A DNA stretch of 64,000 nt from CAYXAA01 sp964462985 (GTDB lineage Bacteria; Pseudomonadota; Alphaproteobacteria; Rhizobiales; Stappiaceae), in contig CAYXAA010000020.1 of the NCBI GenBank assembly GCA_964462985.1, forward strand, positions 1 through 64,000, read 5' to 3'. Numbering within the stretch: the first letter of the stretch is position 1; each line of letters begins with the position of its first letter. Under the pieces are notes generated by a model. The model was not told the DNA's origin and did not search any database. It worked only from the letters and a program-made list of their open reading frames with translations. The position numbers and the translations under genes were made by a program. Below are positions 41,615-50,488 of the stretch, in pieces.

Positions 41615-42135
41615 CCGATCTCCTCGGGCCAGTAGAGATAGCTGCAGAGCGAGAGGTCGGCGATGGTCGGCCGGTCACCGACGACGAAGCGGCGGCCGAC
41701 GAGATGCTTGTCAAGCACGGCATAGGCCGACTTGGTCCGGCCCTCGAGGAAACGGGTGACCTCGGTCTCGCCGGTCTTGATGAAATGGCGCAGGAAGCGC
41801 AGGGTCGCCGTGTAGCTGGTGAGCTTGTGGTTGTCGAACAGGATCCAGCGCAGCACCTCGCGGCGCTCGTCGTCGTTCTGCCAGCCGAAGGTGCCGAGCT
41901 TTTCGACGAGATAGTCGAGGATCACGCCGGACTGCGACAGCCGCCGCCCTTCGTGCTCGAGCACCGGGACCTCGCCCATCTCGTTGACGCCTTCGCGGAA
42001 GGCCGGCGCACGGGTGGCGCCGTTGAAAAAGTCGACCCAGGCGGGCTCCCAGTCGGCGCCGGAGAGCTGCAGCATCAGCGCCGGCTTGTACGAGTTGCCC
42101 GACTGGGCAAAGCAATGGAGCACGAATTCGGCCAT
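41615..42135 (-). CDS. Glutathione S-transferase family protein, 3' end lost in assembly gap
   Basis: N-terminal thioredoxin-like domain (FVLHCFAQSGNSYKPALMLQ, GEVPVLEHEGRRLSQSGVIL with the glutathione-binding E/S motif) and most of the C-terminal helical domain (HLVGRRFVVGDRPTIADLSL). About 173 residues are visible; the last 30 or so are in the N block. In the beta-oxidation operon it may serve a stress or CoA-conjugate detoxification role (inference). ATG at 42135. Confidence 0.9.
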
Positions 42136-42142
42136 CGGGACC

Positions 42143-43339
42143 TCACAGGCTGCGGGCGATCAGGAGCTTCATGATCTCGTTGGTGCCGGCATAGATCCGC
42201 TGCACCCGGGCGTCGGCGTAAAGCCGCGAGATCGGATACTCGGTCATGTAGCCGTAGCCGCCGAACAGCTGCAGGCACTCATCCATCACCTTGCACTGCA
42301 GGTCGGAGGTCCAGTACTTGGCCATCGATGCAGTGACAGAATCGAGCGTGCCGGCAATCAGGCGGGCGATGCAGTCGTTGACGAACACCCGCCCGATGGT
42401 GGCCTCGGTCTTGAGCTCGGCAAGCCGGAATTGCGTATTCTGGAAGTCGATCACGCGCTGGCCGAACGCCTTGCGCTCCTTAACGTAATCAATCGTGAGG
42501 GTAAGCGCGCGCTCGATCGCGGCCATCGCCTGTACGCCGACGATCAGGCGCTCCTGCGGCAGCTGCTCCATCAGCTGGTAGAAGCCCTTGCCCTCCTCGG
42601 TGCCGATCAGCGCGTCGGCCGGCACCTCAAGGTCATCGAAGAACAGTTCCGAGGTGTCGTTGCCCTTGAGGCCGAGCTTGTCGAGGTTGCGGCCGCGGCG
42701 GAAGCCTTCTGCCCCCTCGGTCTCGACGGCAAACAGCGAGATCCCCTTTGCGCCCTGCGACGGATCGGTCTTGGCGACGACGATGACGAGATTGGCGAGC
42801 TGGCCGTTGGTGATGAAGGTCTTGGCGCCGTTGATGCGGTAGTGGTTGCCTTGCCTGACCGCGGTCGTGCGCACCGCCTGCAGATCGGAGCCGCCACCGG
42901 GCTCCGTCATCGCGATCGCGCCGATCATCTCGCCGGAGGCGAGCCTCGGCAGCAGGCGCCGCTTCTGCTCCTCGGTGCCATAGTGCAGGATGTAGGGCGC
43001 GACGATCGCCGAGTGCAGCGCAATGCCAAAATGGTCAAAGCCGGCAACTCCGAGCCGGTTGATGATCACCGCCTCATGGGCGAAGCTGCCGCCACCTCCA
43101 CCATACTCTTCCGGCAGCGCAGCGCAGAGGAAGCCGTTCTCCCCGGTGGTGCGCCACGCCTCGCGGCTGACGCAGCCGGCCTCGACCCACGCTTCATAGG
43201 ACGGCGCGATCTCGCGCTCGAGGAAGGTTGCAAAGGCATCGTCGAGAAGCCGGAGCTCCTCGTTCATCCAGGCGGGGGCGGGAACGTTCAGGGCCGTCAC
43301 GTGCTGTCCTTTCGGGGTCACGGAGGGAACTTGGATCAT
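42143..43339 (-). CDS. Acyl-CoA dehydrogenase (long-chain type)
   Basis: FAD enzyme introducing the trans-2 double bond in acyl-CoA. The 398-residue product has GAIAMTEPGGGSDLQAVRTT, ITNGQLANLVIVVAKTD and FGGYGYMTEYPISRLYADAR. The residue where medium/short-chain enzymes carry the catalytic Glu is Ala here (IYAGTNEIM), while LPQERLIVG supplies a Glu at the position used by long-chain acyl-CoA and isovaleryl-CoA dehydrogenases, so the catalytic base is of that type. ATG 43339 follows GGAG; the frame is open 27 codons upstream. Part of the fad operon. Confidence 0.92.
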   Translation of the reverse strand: MIQVPSVTPKGQHVTALNVPAPAWMNEELRLLDDAFATFLEREIAPSYEAWVEAGCVSREAWRTTGENGFLCAALPEEYGGGGGSFAHEAVIINRLGVAGFDHFGIALHSAIVAPYILHYGTEEQKRRLLPRLASGEMIGAIAMTEPGGGSDLQAVRTTAVRQGNHYRINGAKTFITNGQLANLVIVVAKTDPSQGAKGISLFAVETEGAEGFRRGRNLDKLGLKGNDTSELFFDDLEVPADALIGTEEGKGFYQLMEQLPQERLIVGVQAMAAIERALTLTIDYVKERKAFGQRVIDFQNTQFRLAELKTEATIGRVFVNDCIARLIAGTLDSVTASMAKYWTSDLQCKVMDECLQLFGGYGYMTEYPISRLYADARVQRIYAGTNEIMKLLIARSL

Positions 43340-43472
43340 TGACTGCTCCAGACACGGCGGCGCGTCTCCGTCGTGCCTTCGGTTTGGCGGTCGTCCGGCG
43401 GGTCCCCTTACGGTAAGCAAACTCTCCCTGAAGAGCGAATGGCTTTCGGCTGGCTCGGTTTCTGAAAATGCC

Positions 43473-45266
43473 TCAGAACGCCTCGGCCGGCACGCTCATC
43501 ATGGTGTCGGCGCCCGACGAGATTCGGGCGAGATGCGCGGCCGTTTCCGGCATCAGCCGTTCCATGAAGTGGCGGCCGAAGGCAAGCTTGGCCTCCAGCC
43601 ACGCCGTGTCACCGGCGCCCTCGACGAGCTTGCCCTGCGCGGCGAGCGCCATCTTCGCCCACATGTAGCCGAGTGCCACCAGGCCGAACAGGTGCATGTA
43701 ATCGGTCGAGCCGGCACCGGCGTTGTCGGGCTTGGCCATGGCGTTCTGCATGAACCACATGGTCGCCTTCTGCAGGTGGTCGAGTCCCTGCTTCAGCGGG
43801 CCGGTGTAGGGCCTCAGCGCCTCGGTCTCGCCGTGCTCCTTCAAGAAGCCGTTGACCTCGGCAAAGAAGGCCATGACAGCGCGGCCGCCGTTTGCCGGCA
43901 GCTTGCGGCCGACGAGATCGAGCGCCTGGATGCCGTTGGCGCCCTCGTAGATCATGGCGATGCGGGCGTCGCGGACGAACTGCTCCATGCCCCATTCGGC
44001 GATATAGCCGTGGCCGCCGAACATCTGCTGCGCCTGGACGGCGTTCTCGAAGCCCTTGTCGGTAAGGACGCCCTTCAGCACCGGGGTCATCAGACCCATC
44101 ATGTCGTCGGCGGCCTGGCGTTCCTTGTCGTCGCCGGAGCGGTGCGAGACGTCGCCCTTGAGCGCCGTCCACAGCACCAGGGCGCGGGCGGCCTCGTTGA
44201 AGGCGCGGATCGACATCAGCACGCGGCGGACGTCGGGATGGACGATAATCGGGTCGGCTGGCTTGTCCGGCGCCTTCGGCCCAGACAGCGCGCGACCCTG
44301 CAGCCGGTCCTTCGCATAGGCGACGGCGTTCTGATAGGCCACCTCGGACTGGGCGAGGCCCTGCACCGCGACGCCGAGGCGTGCCTCGTTCATCATCGTG
44401 AACATGGCGCGCAGGCCCTTGTGCTCCTCGCCAACCAGCCAGCCGGTTGCCCCGTCGTAGTTCATGACGCAGGTCGCGTTGCCGTGAATGCCCATCTTGT
44501 GCTCGATCGAGCCGCAGGAGACACCGTTGCGTGCACCCGGGTTGCCGTCGGCATCCGGCAGGAACTTCGGCACGACGAAGAGCGAGATGCCTTTGACTCC
44601 TTCCGGAGCCCCGTCGATGCGGGCGAGCACCAGGTGAACGATGTTCTCCGCCAGGTCGTGCTCGCCGGCGGAGATAAAGATCTTGGTACCGGTGATCTTG
44701 TAGGAGCCGTCGCCCTGAGGTGTTGCCTTGGTCCGGATCAGGCCGAGGTCGGTGCCGCAATGCGGCTCCGTCAGGTTCATCGTGCCGGTCCACGTGCCCT
44801 CGATCATCTTGGGCAGGTATGTCGTCTTTTGCGTGTCGGTGCCGTGCAGCGACAGGGCCGACACAGCGCCGGCTGTCAAGCCGGGATACATGGCAAACGC
44901 CATATTCGCGGAGGAGAGAAACTCGGCGAGCACCATCGCCAGCGTGTGCGGCAGGCCCTGACCGCCGTAGGCCGGATCTGCCGACAGCGAACCCCAACCC
45001 GCTTCCCGGTAGGCGTCATAAGCGGCCTTGAAGCCGGTTGGGGTGGTGACCGAGCCGTCGTCGTGGCGCGTGCAGCCCTCACGGTCGCCGACCTGGTTCA
45101 GCGGCTGCACAACCTCCTCGCAGAACTTGGCCGCTTCTTTGAGTGCGGCCTCGACAACGTCGGGTGTGGCGTCGGAAAAACCCGGCAGGTTGCTGTAGCG
45201 CTCGTAGCCCAGCACGTCGTTGAGCAGAAACAGCACCTCGTCGACGGGGGCGTTGTAGGTCGGCAT
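43473..45266 (-). CDS. Acyl-CoA dehydrogenase with C-terminal extension (DmdC/FadE-like)
   Basis: A 597-residue acyl-CoA dehydrogenase of the large alphaproteobacterial type that includes 3-methylmercaptopropionyl-CoA dehydrogenases. Seen are MNLTEPHCGTDLGLIRTKA, ISAGEHDLAENIVHLVLARI, HKMGIHGNATCVMNYDGATG, FGGHGYIAEWGMEQFVRDAR and IYEGANGIQALDLVGRKL with the catalytic Glu in IYEG. The C-terminal helical extension is typical. ATG 45266 with GGGAGGG upstream; the frame is open to 45464. A MerR-type palindrome lies 51-70 bp upstream. Substrate class is not certain. Confidence 0.92.
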   Translation of the reverse strand: MPTYNAPVDEVLFLLNDVLGYERYSNLPGFSDATPDVVEAALKEAAKFCEEVVQPLNQVGDREGCTRHDDGSVTTPTGFKAAYDAYREAGWGSLSADPAYGGQGLPHTLAMVLAEFLSSANMAFAMYPGLTAGAVSALSLHGTDTQKTTYLPKMIEGTWTGTMNLTEPHCGTDLGLIRTKATPQGDGSYKITGTKIFISAGEHDLAENIVHLVLARIDGAPEGVKGISLFVVPKFLPDADGNPGARNGVSCGSIEHKMGIHGNATCVMNYDGATGWLVGEEHKGLRAMFTMMNEARLGVAVQGLAQSEVAYQNAVAYAKDRLQGRALSGPKAPDKPADPIIVHPDVRRVLMSIRAFNEAARALVLWTALKGDVSHRSGDDKERQAADDMMGLMTPVLKGVLTDKGFENAVQAQQMFGGHGYIAEWGMEQFVRDARIAMIYEGANGIQALDLVGRKLPANGGRAVMAFFAEVNGFLKEHGETEALRPYTGPLKQGLDHLQKATMWFMQNAMAKPDNAGAGSTDYMHLFGLVALGYMWAKMALAAQGKLVEGAGDTAWLEAKLAFGRHFMERLMPETAAHLARISSGADTMMSVPAEAF

Positions 45267-45316
45267 GCGTTTCCCTCCCGGCAGTCGCGTGAACGGGTCT
45301 GGCTGACCCGGCATGT

Positions 45317-45336
45317 TGACGTTTCCGTAAACGTCA
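45317..45336. promoter_or_regulatory. MerR/LiuR-type operator upstream of the acyl-CoA dehydrogenase
   Basis: Perfect inverted repeat TGACGTTT-CCGT-AAACGTCA between the merR-type gene and the acyl-CoA dehydrogenase. The TGACGTT(T)ACG core resembles sites of LiuR-like MerR regulators of fatty-acid and branched-chain amino-acid breakdown. TGACGTTGACG occurs again at 46120-46130 upstream of the regulator. Confidence 0.65.
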
Positions 45337-45490
45337 TATGCCATCGCTATATACGGTCCTGGGCTTTCGCCGGCAAGCCGTATCCTAGCGGCATATTGAG
45401 CGCGTTTTGTCGGAGGAAAGCCGGAATTGCGCCGAATCCGGCCAAAAATGCGACGGCAGAGCACGTTCCGCCGTCACCAGGGAGTCAATT

Positions 45491-45946
45491 TCAGGCGGAT
45501 TCCGTCTCTTTTTCCTTGAGCATACCGCTCACGATCTCGACCGTGCGGCCGAGCTCTTCGATTGCCTGATCGATGTCCTTGCGCTGCTGTTTCAGAACGT
45601 CGATCTGCTGCTGGAAACGGGTGAGGGCAACGCGCAGTTGCGTCACCTGGCCGTCACGCAGGTCGTAGAGATCGAGCATGTCGCGGATCGCCGCCAGCGA
45701 AAACCCGACTCGCTTGCCCATCAGAACGAGCTTGAGCCGCGCCCGGTCGCGGCGGTTGTAGAGCCGGTTGAGTCCATCCCGTTTCGGATTGAGCAGGCCC
45801 TTGTCCTCGTAGAAGCGCAGCGTGCGCAGCGTCACACCGAACTCCTTGGCGAGATCGCCAATGGTGAACTGCGTCTTGCGGGTGGTCTTGTCCTTGGCGG
45901 CAACGACGTCGACGATGTCGTTGTTGACGGACAACGCTTCACTCAT
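45491..45946 (-). CDS. MerR-family transcriptional regulator (LiuR-like)
   Basis: A 151-residue regulator: N-terminal winged helix TQFTIGDLAKEFGVTLRTLR, FYEDKGLLNPKRDGLNRLYN, and RRDRARLKLVLMGKRVGFSL, then a long C-terminal coiled coil (LTRFQQQIDVLKQQRKDIDQ) that forms the dimer; no cysteines for metal binding. This and its position in front of acyl-CoA dehydrogenase, GST, fadA and fadB genes fit a LiuR-like regulator of acyl-CoA breakdown. ATG 45946 (MSEALSVNND) is chosen although the frame is open to 46225. Confidence 0.88.
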   Translation of the reverse strand: MSEALSVNNDIVDVVAAKDKTTRKTQFTIGDLAKEFGVTLRTLRFYEDKGLLNPKRDGLNRLYNRRDRARLKLVLMGKRVGFSLAAIRDMLDLYDLRDGQVTQLRVALTRFQQQIDVLKQQRKDIDQAIEELGRTVEIVSGMLKEKETESA

Positions 45947-46356
45947 AGTCTGGTCTCTTTCATTATTCGCATGTTGTTGCAACTGTCGCATTCGTCGAAT
46001 GCTCTGGCCCGTCGGCTCGCCGGCGACGGCGCGGCAGCCTTGGCCGGGCGCGAAAGCGACGGCCCTGTCGGCGGCCCGCTTCGGCGGACACGGCGCCCTT
46101 ATGCTGCGCCGGACATAACTGACGTTGACGTAAGGTTCAAGCGGCAATCGCCCTCGATCGACTTTAGCCCGACCCGAACCGCACGGCGGGTTTCTGCCAG
46201 GTGCCACGGTCCGGGCGCGCGTCATTAACCCGCTATTTACTCTAACCGGAGAAAGTCGGTGCTGGTCATCCGGGCCAAGTTTCCTGTGCCGGACCGGAAC
46301 TGCAGAAGAACCGCGTCGGGCCTGGCGTCGGGAAACAGGGAATTGAGGCCGCCAAC
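45947..46356. other. Intergenic region between the MerR-type regulator and the PodJ-like gene
   Basis: A 410-bp gap between divergent genes. Near the regulator it holds two small perfect palindromes, GTTGCAAC (45976-45983) and GCATTCG-T-CGAATGC (45988-46002), in the likely leader. At 46120-46134 TGACGTTGACGTAAG resembles the operator at 45317-45336, and on the minus strand it sits between TTGAAC and TATGTC, a possible autoregulated promoter. I see no gene in it, and no clear promoter for the forward gene. Confidence 0.5.
46120..46134. promoter_or_regulatory. Second MerR-type operator half, upstream of the regulator gene
   Basis: TGACGTTGACGTAAG shares TGACGTT-ACG with the perfect palindrome at 45317-45336. 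Placed between possible -35 TTGAAC and -10 TATGTC on the minus strand, it could mediate autoregulation. Confidence 0.45.
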
Positions 46357-49300
46357 ATGTCCTGGACCGCTAGATCTCGCGATCATATCCGCGATGATTA
46401 CGACGATCGCTACGACGCGGTCGATCGCGGCGGCGCTCCGGATTATGCGGATGAGCGTGACGTCCGGTCGTCCGCCGCCTATGGCCGCGAGGACAGCAGG
46501 GAAAAGCTCAACGAAATTGCCGGCGCCCTCGAACGCTTGATGGCCGAGCGTCCAGGCCCGAACCGGCGCGGCCGACGGGCCGCAGCGGCACAGGCGCGGC
46601 GAGCGGCGCCAGCGCGGCCCGCATCGGCCGAGACGGCGAAGGACGCACGCACCAATCGGATCGAAGCCGTGCTGAAAGCCCTTGACCGGCTGGACCGCCG
46701 GGTCGAGGACATGGCCCAGGGGGCCGAGCCGGACGACCTTGCGCCGGACTCCGCGCCGCCGCGCCGGAGCATGCCCGATCCCGCCTCCTACGATCTTCCG
46801 TCCTATGACGATGCCTACGCTGAACCGGGCCGCGATCACCACGGCCGGTACGGATACGGCGACGACCGCTGGAGCGAAGGGGACGAGATGCCCGGTCGCG
46901 GCCGCCCCGGTGAACGCGGTCCTGCGTCCCGCCGCGCTGAGCGGAGCGATTCAGCTTACGACCATCGGCGCTATGCCGGGGACGACCGCGGCTATGATGA
47001 CAGCGATCGGGAGCCTCTTCCCTATCGCGGCTCCCGCGGGCGGTCCTGGGCCGGGGCGGCCGTTGAAGACCATCGCTCGTCCGGCGACGACACCTCGCGC
47101 CGGTTCAGCACCTTCGAGCGTGTCCAGCAGGACGGCTTCTCGATGCTGCGCAAGGAGATCGCAACGCTTCGCGCCATGGTCGCCGACCACGACCGCGCCC
47201 GCTCTGACGATGCGCGCAGCGTCCGCCGCCTTTCGGACGCGGTCGAGCGCCTGCGCGCCGATCGCAGCGACCTCCGCCTGCTGCGCAAGGAGATCGCCGA
47301 CCTCCGCAGCTTCGTCGGCCAGTCGAACGTTGAGGGCATGCTGCAGTCGCTCGAAAGCGGTTACGCTCATCTTGTGCAGCGCCTCGACGAAATGAGCCGG
47401 GCCTCGGTTGACCCCGACCTGCTCGAGAGCATGGCCTATCGGTTGCAGGAGATCGAAACCGCCTTCCGTGTGGTACCGCGCGGTGACCAGATCCTGCAGC
47501 TCGACGACCGTATTGCCGACGTCGGCGCCAGGCTCGAGGACATGCTGCGCCGGACCGGAGGTGTCGGCTTTGAGGCGATCCGCGACGAAATCGCCTCTGT
47601 GCGGGCCCTGGTCGAACAGGTCGACGTTCGCGACCTGGTCAGCGGCATCGACGAGCGCCTGCGCAGCCTCGGTCGCCGCTTCGACGAGATCGACCGCATG
47701 GTCGACGAGCAGCGCAGCCTGGGCGACCGCCTGACTGCCGTGGAAGACCGCCTGCCGGACGCCGGCGCGCTCGATCGTCTGCACATGCGGCTCGAGCAGA
47801 TCGGCGACATGCTGGCGCGGGACCGGGCCGAAGCTCGATCCGGCTTCGGAGCGGACGGCGGAGCCCGTCTCGACGAGATCGTCAATCGGCTCGACCGCAT
47901 CGAGGCGAGCCGGCAGATGCCGCCGAGTTACGATGCGGCCTTCACGCTGCTGGAGCGCCGACTCGATGCGATCGACGGCAAGATCGATGCCTTCGATCGT
48001 CCGTCGCTGCGTCTGTCCGAGACCGGTGAGACGATGGTCGATCCGGAGGTGCTTACAAGGCTCGAGACCGGCCTCGAACGCCTCCATGCCCGCTTCGAGA
48101 CCGAGCGCGCGGTTTCCCAGAACGACGAACTCCAAAAGCTGCACCGGGAAATCGCGGGCCTGCGCGAGTCGGTGGCCAATCCGCCGTCGATTGCCGGCCT
48201 CGAGGCCCAGATCCGCGAGCTTGCCGAGGCGGTCAACCGTGGCGCGGAGCGACGTGACGACGGCGCGCTGTCCGAGATCGAAGACAAGATCGCCCGGATC
48301 GCCGCCCTGGTCGACCGCACCGAGTCCCGGCTCGCCGGCCTCGGTCGCAGCGGTGCGGACGAGGTGCTCGCCAACCGTCTCAAGCAGGATCTCGACCGCC
48401 TGATGTCCGCTGCCGAGCGGCTCGAAGAGGGCGGTGCTCCGGCCGAGCGGCTCGACGACATGCTGTCATCGATCGGCAACCGTCTCGAGACGCTCGAAGA
48501 CGGCGCCCCGGAGCCGTCCACGCCATCGTTTGACGAGGACCGGCCGCTTGAACCCGGTTCCGGCAAGCCGAAGCCACGGGCGGGCGTTTCCCGGCCGAAG
48601 GCGCCGGCGGTGCAGTCCGGTGCGCAGCCGGGGATCGATCCCCGCGACCGCAAGGCGGACTTCATCGCCGCGGCCCGGCGCGCTGCCCAGGCCGCTGCCG
48701 CGGAGGTTGCAAGCAACCGGTCCGACGCGCCCGATGAAGCCGGTGAGACCAGCGCGAAGAAGGGCGGCTGGCTGCGCTCGCGTCTGTCGATCCGCAGGAA
48801 CAGATCCCAGGCCACGGCGGCCGAACCGGTCGCCCCGCAGCCGGCTGCGCCGCGCACGCGCGAGGAGCGCAAGCAGGCTCGCTCCGAGATCGCCGCCTCC
48901 GTCGCCAACCTTCGCGCGGACCGGCGCCCCACCGCACCCGACGTCGAAGAGGAGACCAAGGGACAGGGCGGCACACCCATGTCCGGCCGTCGACGTGCCC
49001 TGCTGTTTGCGGCGGCCGCTGTCATCATCGCTATCGGCACCTTGCAGATCTTCCGGATCGTGACCCAGCCCGATGCCGACGTTGCCGCCATCGAACCGCC
49101 CGCGGCGGTGACCGCGCAGGCCGAGGCCGTCCCGGCGCCGGCGGCTGCGCCCGCGACACCCGCGCCAGCCGCGACACCCGCTCCGGCCGCGTCGGATCAG
49201 GCAGCATCAGGTCCGGCACCGGTGCTGGAGCCGGAGCGGCCGCAAGAGGTGCTCTCGTCCGATGGCCCTGCCGCTTCGCCTTCCAGCGCAGAAGCGGCAA

Positions 49301-50313
49301 AGGACGGTTCTCTCTTGGCCTTCAATCCGCCGCTCCCGGCGGACAAGTTCACCACCACGGCGGCTCCGATGGCTGGTGCCGCAGTCGCGGCTCCGCCGGC
49401 CGCGGCAATGCCTTCGCCTGACGAAAATACCGCGCCCGAGGCTGCCGACATGCCGCCGGCGGATGTCGGGCCGCTCGCCCTGCGCCAGGCCGCCGCCGCC
49501 GGCGATCCGGCCGCACTGTTCGAGGTCGCCGTGCGCTACACGGAGGGCAACGGCGTGCAGCCCGATCTCTCCGAGGCCCTGAAGTATTACGAGAAGGCCG
49601 CTGCCCGCGGTCTGGCTCCAGCGCAGTACCGCCTTGGCAGCCTCTATGAAAAGGGTCGCGGCACGACGAAGGACCTCGACCTTGCCCGGATGTGGTACGG
49701 GCGCGCTGCCGATCAGGGCAATGCCAAGGCGACCCACAACCTGGCGGTGCTCTACGCCGAGGGGATCGACGGGAATCCGGATTTCGAGAAAGCCGCTGGC
49801 TGGTTCCTCAAGGCGGCCGACTTCGGCGTCCGCGACAGCCAGTACAATCTCGGCATCCTCTATGCCCGCGGTCTTGGCGTGGAGAAGAACCTCGTCGACA
49901 GCTACAAGTGGTTCGCGCTCGCCGCCAAGCAGGGCGACAACGACGCCGCCAAGAAGCGCGACGAGGTCGCCAACATGCTGTCCGAGACGGAACTCGCCGA
50001 GGCGCGGCTTGCGGCGGACACCTGGAAGCGCAAGCCGCTCCTTCCGGCGGCGAACGAGGTGACGGTCGATCCGGCCTGGGCGGCGTCCACCGACACGGTC
50101 TCGCAGGCGGTCCTCCCCACCGATCCGGGATTGATGATCCGGAGGGCGCAGCGTCTTTTGAACGACCTCGGCTATGACGCCGGTGAGCCGGACGGCCGCA
50201 TTGGGCCGCGGACGCGCGAGGCAATCAAGGCGTTCCAGAAGATGGAGGGCATGCCGGTTACCGGCGAGATCGACATCGGCCTGATGCAGGCGCTTGAAGG
50301 TCGTCCGATCTGA
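46357..50313 (+). CDS. PodJ-like polar protein with coiled coils, one transmembrane segment, Sel1 repeats and peptidoglycan-binding domain
   Basis: A 1318-residue protein. The N-terminal two thirds (to about 870) are charged and rich in coiled-coil segments (for example ALERLMAERP, LRKEIADLRSFVGQ, LERRLDAIDGKIDAFDR). One transmembrane helix at about 878-900 (ALLFAAAAVIIAIGTLQIF) is followed by a Pro/Ala-rich spacer, Sel1-like repeats at about 1050-1200 (AALFEVAVRYTEGNGVQPDL, AQYRLGSLYEKGRG, ATHNLAVLYAEG, SQYNLGILYARG) and a PG_binding_1 domain at 1261-1318. This order equals Caulobacter PodJ, a polar organising protein (about 970 residues), with a longer cytoplasmic part here. GAGG precedes the ATG by 8 bases. 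A role in polarity is inferred from architecture. Confidence 0.85.
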   Translation: MSWTARSRDHIRDDYDDRYDAVDRGGAPDYADERDVRSSAAYGREDSREKLNEIAGALERLMAERPGPNRRGRRAAAAQARRAAPARPASAETAKDARTNRIEAVLKALDRLDRRVEDMAQGAEPDDLAPDSAPPRRSMPDPASYDLPSYDDAYAEPGRDHHGRYGYGDDRWSEGDEMPGRGRPGERGPASRRAERSDSAYDHRRYAGDDRGYDDSDREPLPYRGSRGRSWAGAAVEDHRSSGDDTSRRFSTFERVQQDGFSMLRKEIATLRAMVADHDRARSDDARSVRRLSDAVERLRADRSDLRLLRKEIADLRSFVGQSNVEGMLQSLESGYAHLVQRLDEMSRASVDPDLLESMAYRLQEIETAFRVVPRGDQILQLDDRIADVGARLEDMLRRTGGVGFEAIRDEIASVRALVEQVDVRDLVSGIDERLRSLGRRFDEIDRMVDEQRSLGDRLTAVEDRLPDAGALDRLHMRLEQIGDMLARDRAEARSGFGADGGARLDEIVNRLDRIEASRQMPPSYDAAFTLLERRLDAIDGKIDAFDRPSLRLSETGETMVDPEVLTRLETGLERLHARFETERAVSQNDELQKLHREIAGLRESVANPPSIAGLEAQIRELAEAVNRGAERRDDGALSEIEDKIARIAALVDRTESRLAGLGRSGADEVLANRLKQDLDRLMSAAERLEEGGAPAERLDDMLSSIGNRLETLEDGAPEPSTPSFDEDRPLEPGSGKPKPRAGVSRPKAPAVQSGAQPGIDPRDRKADFIAAARRAAQAAAAEVASNRSDAPDEAGETSAKKGGWLRSRLSIRRNRSQATAAEPVAPQPAAPRTREERKQARSEIAASVANLRADRRPTAPDVEEETKGQGGTPMSGRRRALLFAAAAVIIAIGTLQIFRIVTQPDADVAAIEPPAAVTAQAEAVPAPAAAPATPAPAATPAPAASDQAASGPAPVLEPERPQEVLSSDGPAASPSSAEAAKDGSLLAFNPPLPADKFTTTAAPMAGAAVAAPPAAAMPSPDENTAPEAADMPPADVGPLALRQAAAAGDPAALFEVAVRYTEGNGVQPDLSEALKYYEKAAARGLAPAQYRLGSLYEKGRGTTKDLDLARMWYGRAADQGNAKATHNLAVLYAEGIDGNPDFEKAAGWFLKAADFGVRDSQYNLGILYARGLGVEKNLVDSYKWFALAAKQGDNDAAKKRDEVANMLSETELAEARLAADTWKRKPLLPAANEVTVDPAWAASTDTVSQAVLPTDPGLMIRRAQRLLNDLGYDAGEPDGRIGPRTREAIKAFQKMEGMPVTGEIDIGLMQALEGRPI

Positions 50314-50488
50314 CCTTTTGCATCATGGTCGGGTCGCTCTCGGGCGGTGTCACTGAGAAGAGAAAACTTGATCGATTTCAATGCCTGAAGCGCGCCGCGG
50401 CCCGTTGACACGAGCCGAAGGCTGCGCTTAATGCCTCCCATACAACGCGCCGCAGCATTACAGGCGGCCGAGCAGCCCGGGGTGTCCC

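Noticed and set aside
43533..45569. Long open frame antisense to the acyl-CoA dehydrogenase (about 680 codons)
   Set aside because: Shadow of a strongly conserved dehydrogenase on the other strand; no recognisable motif.
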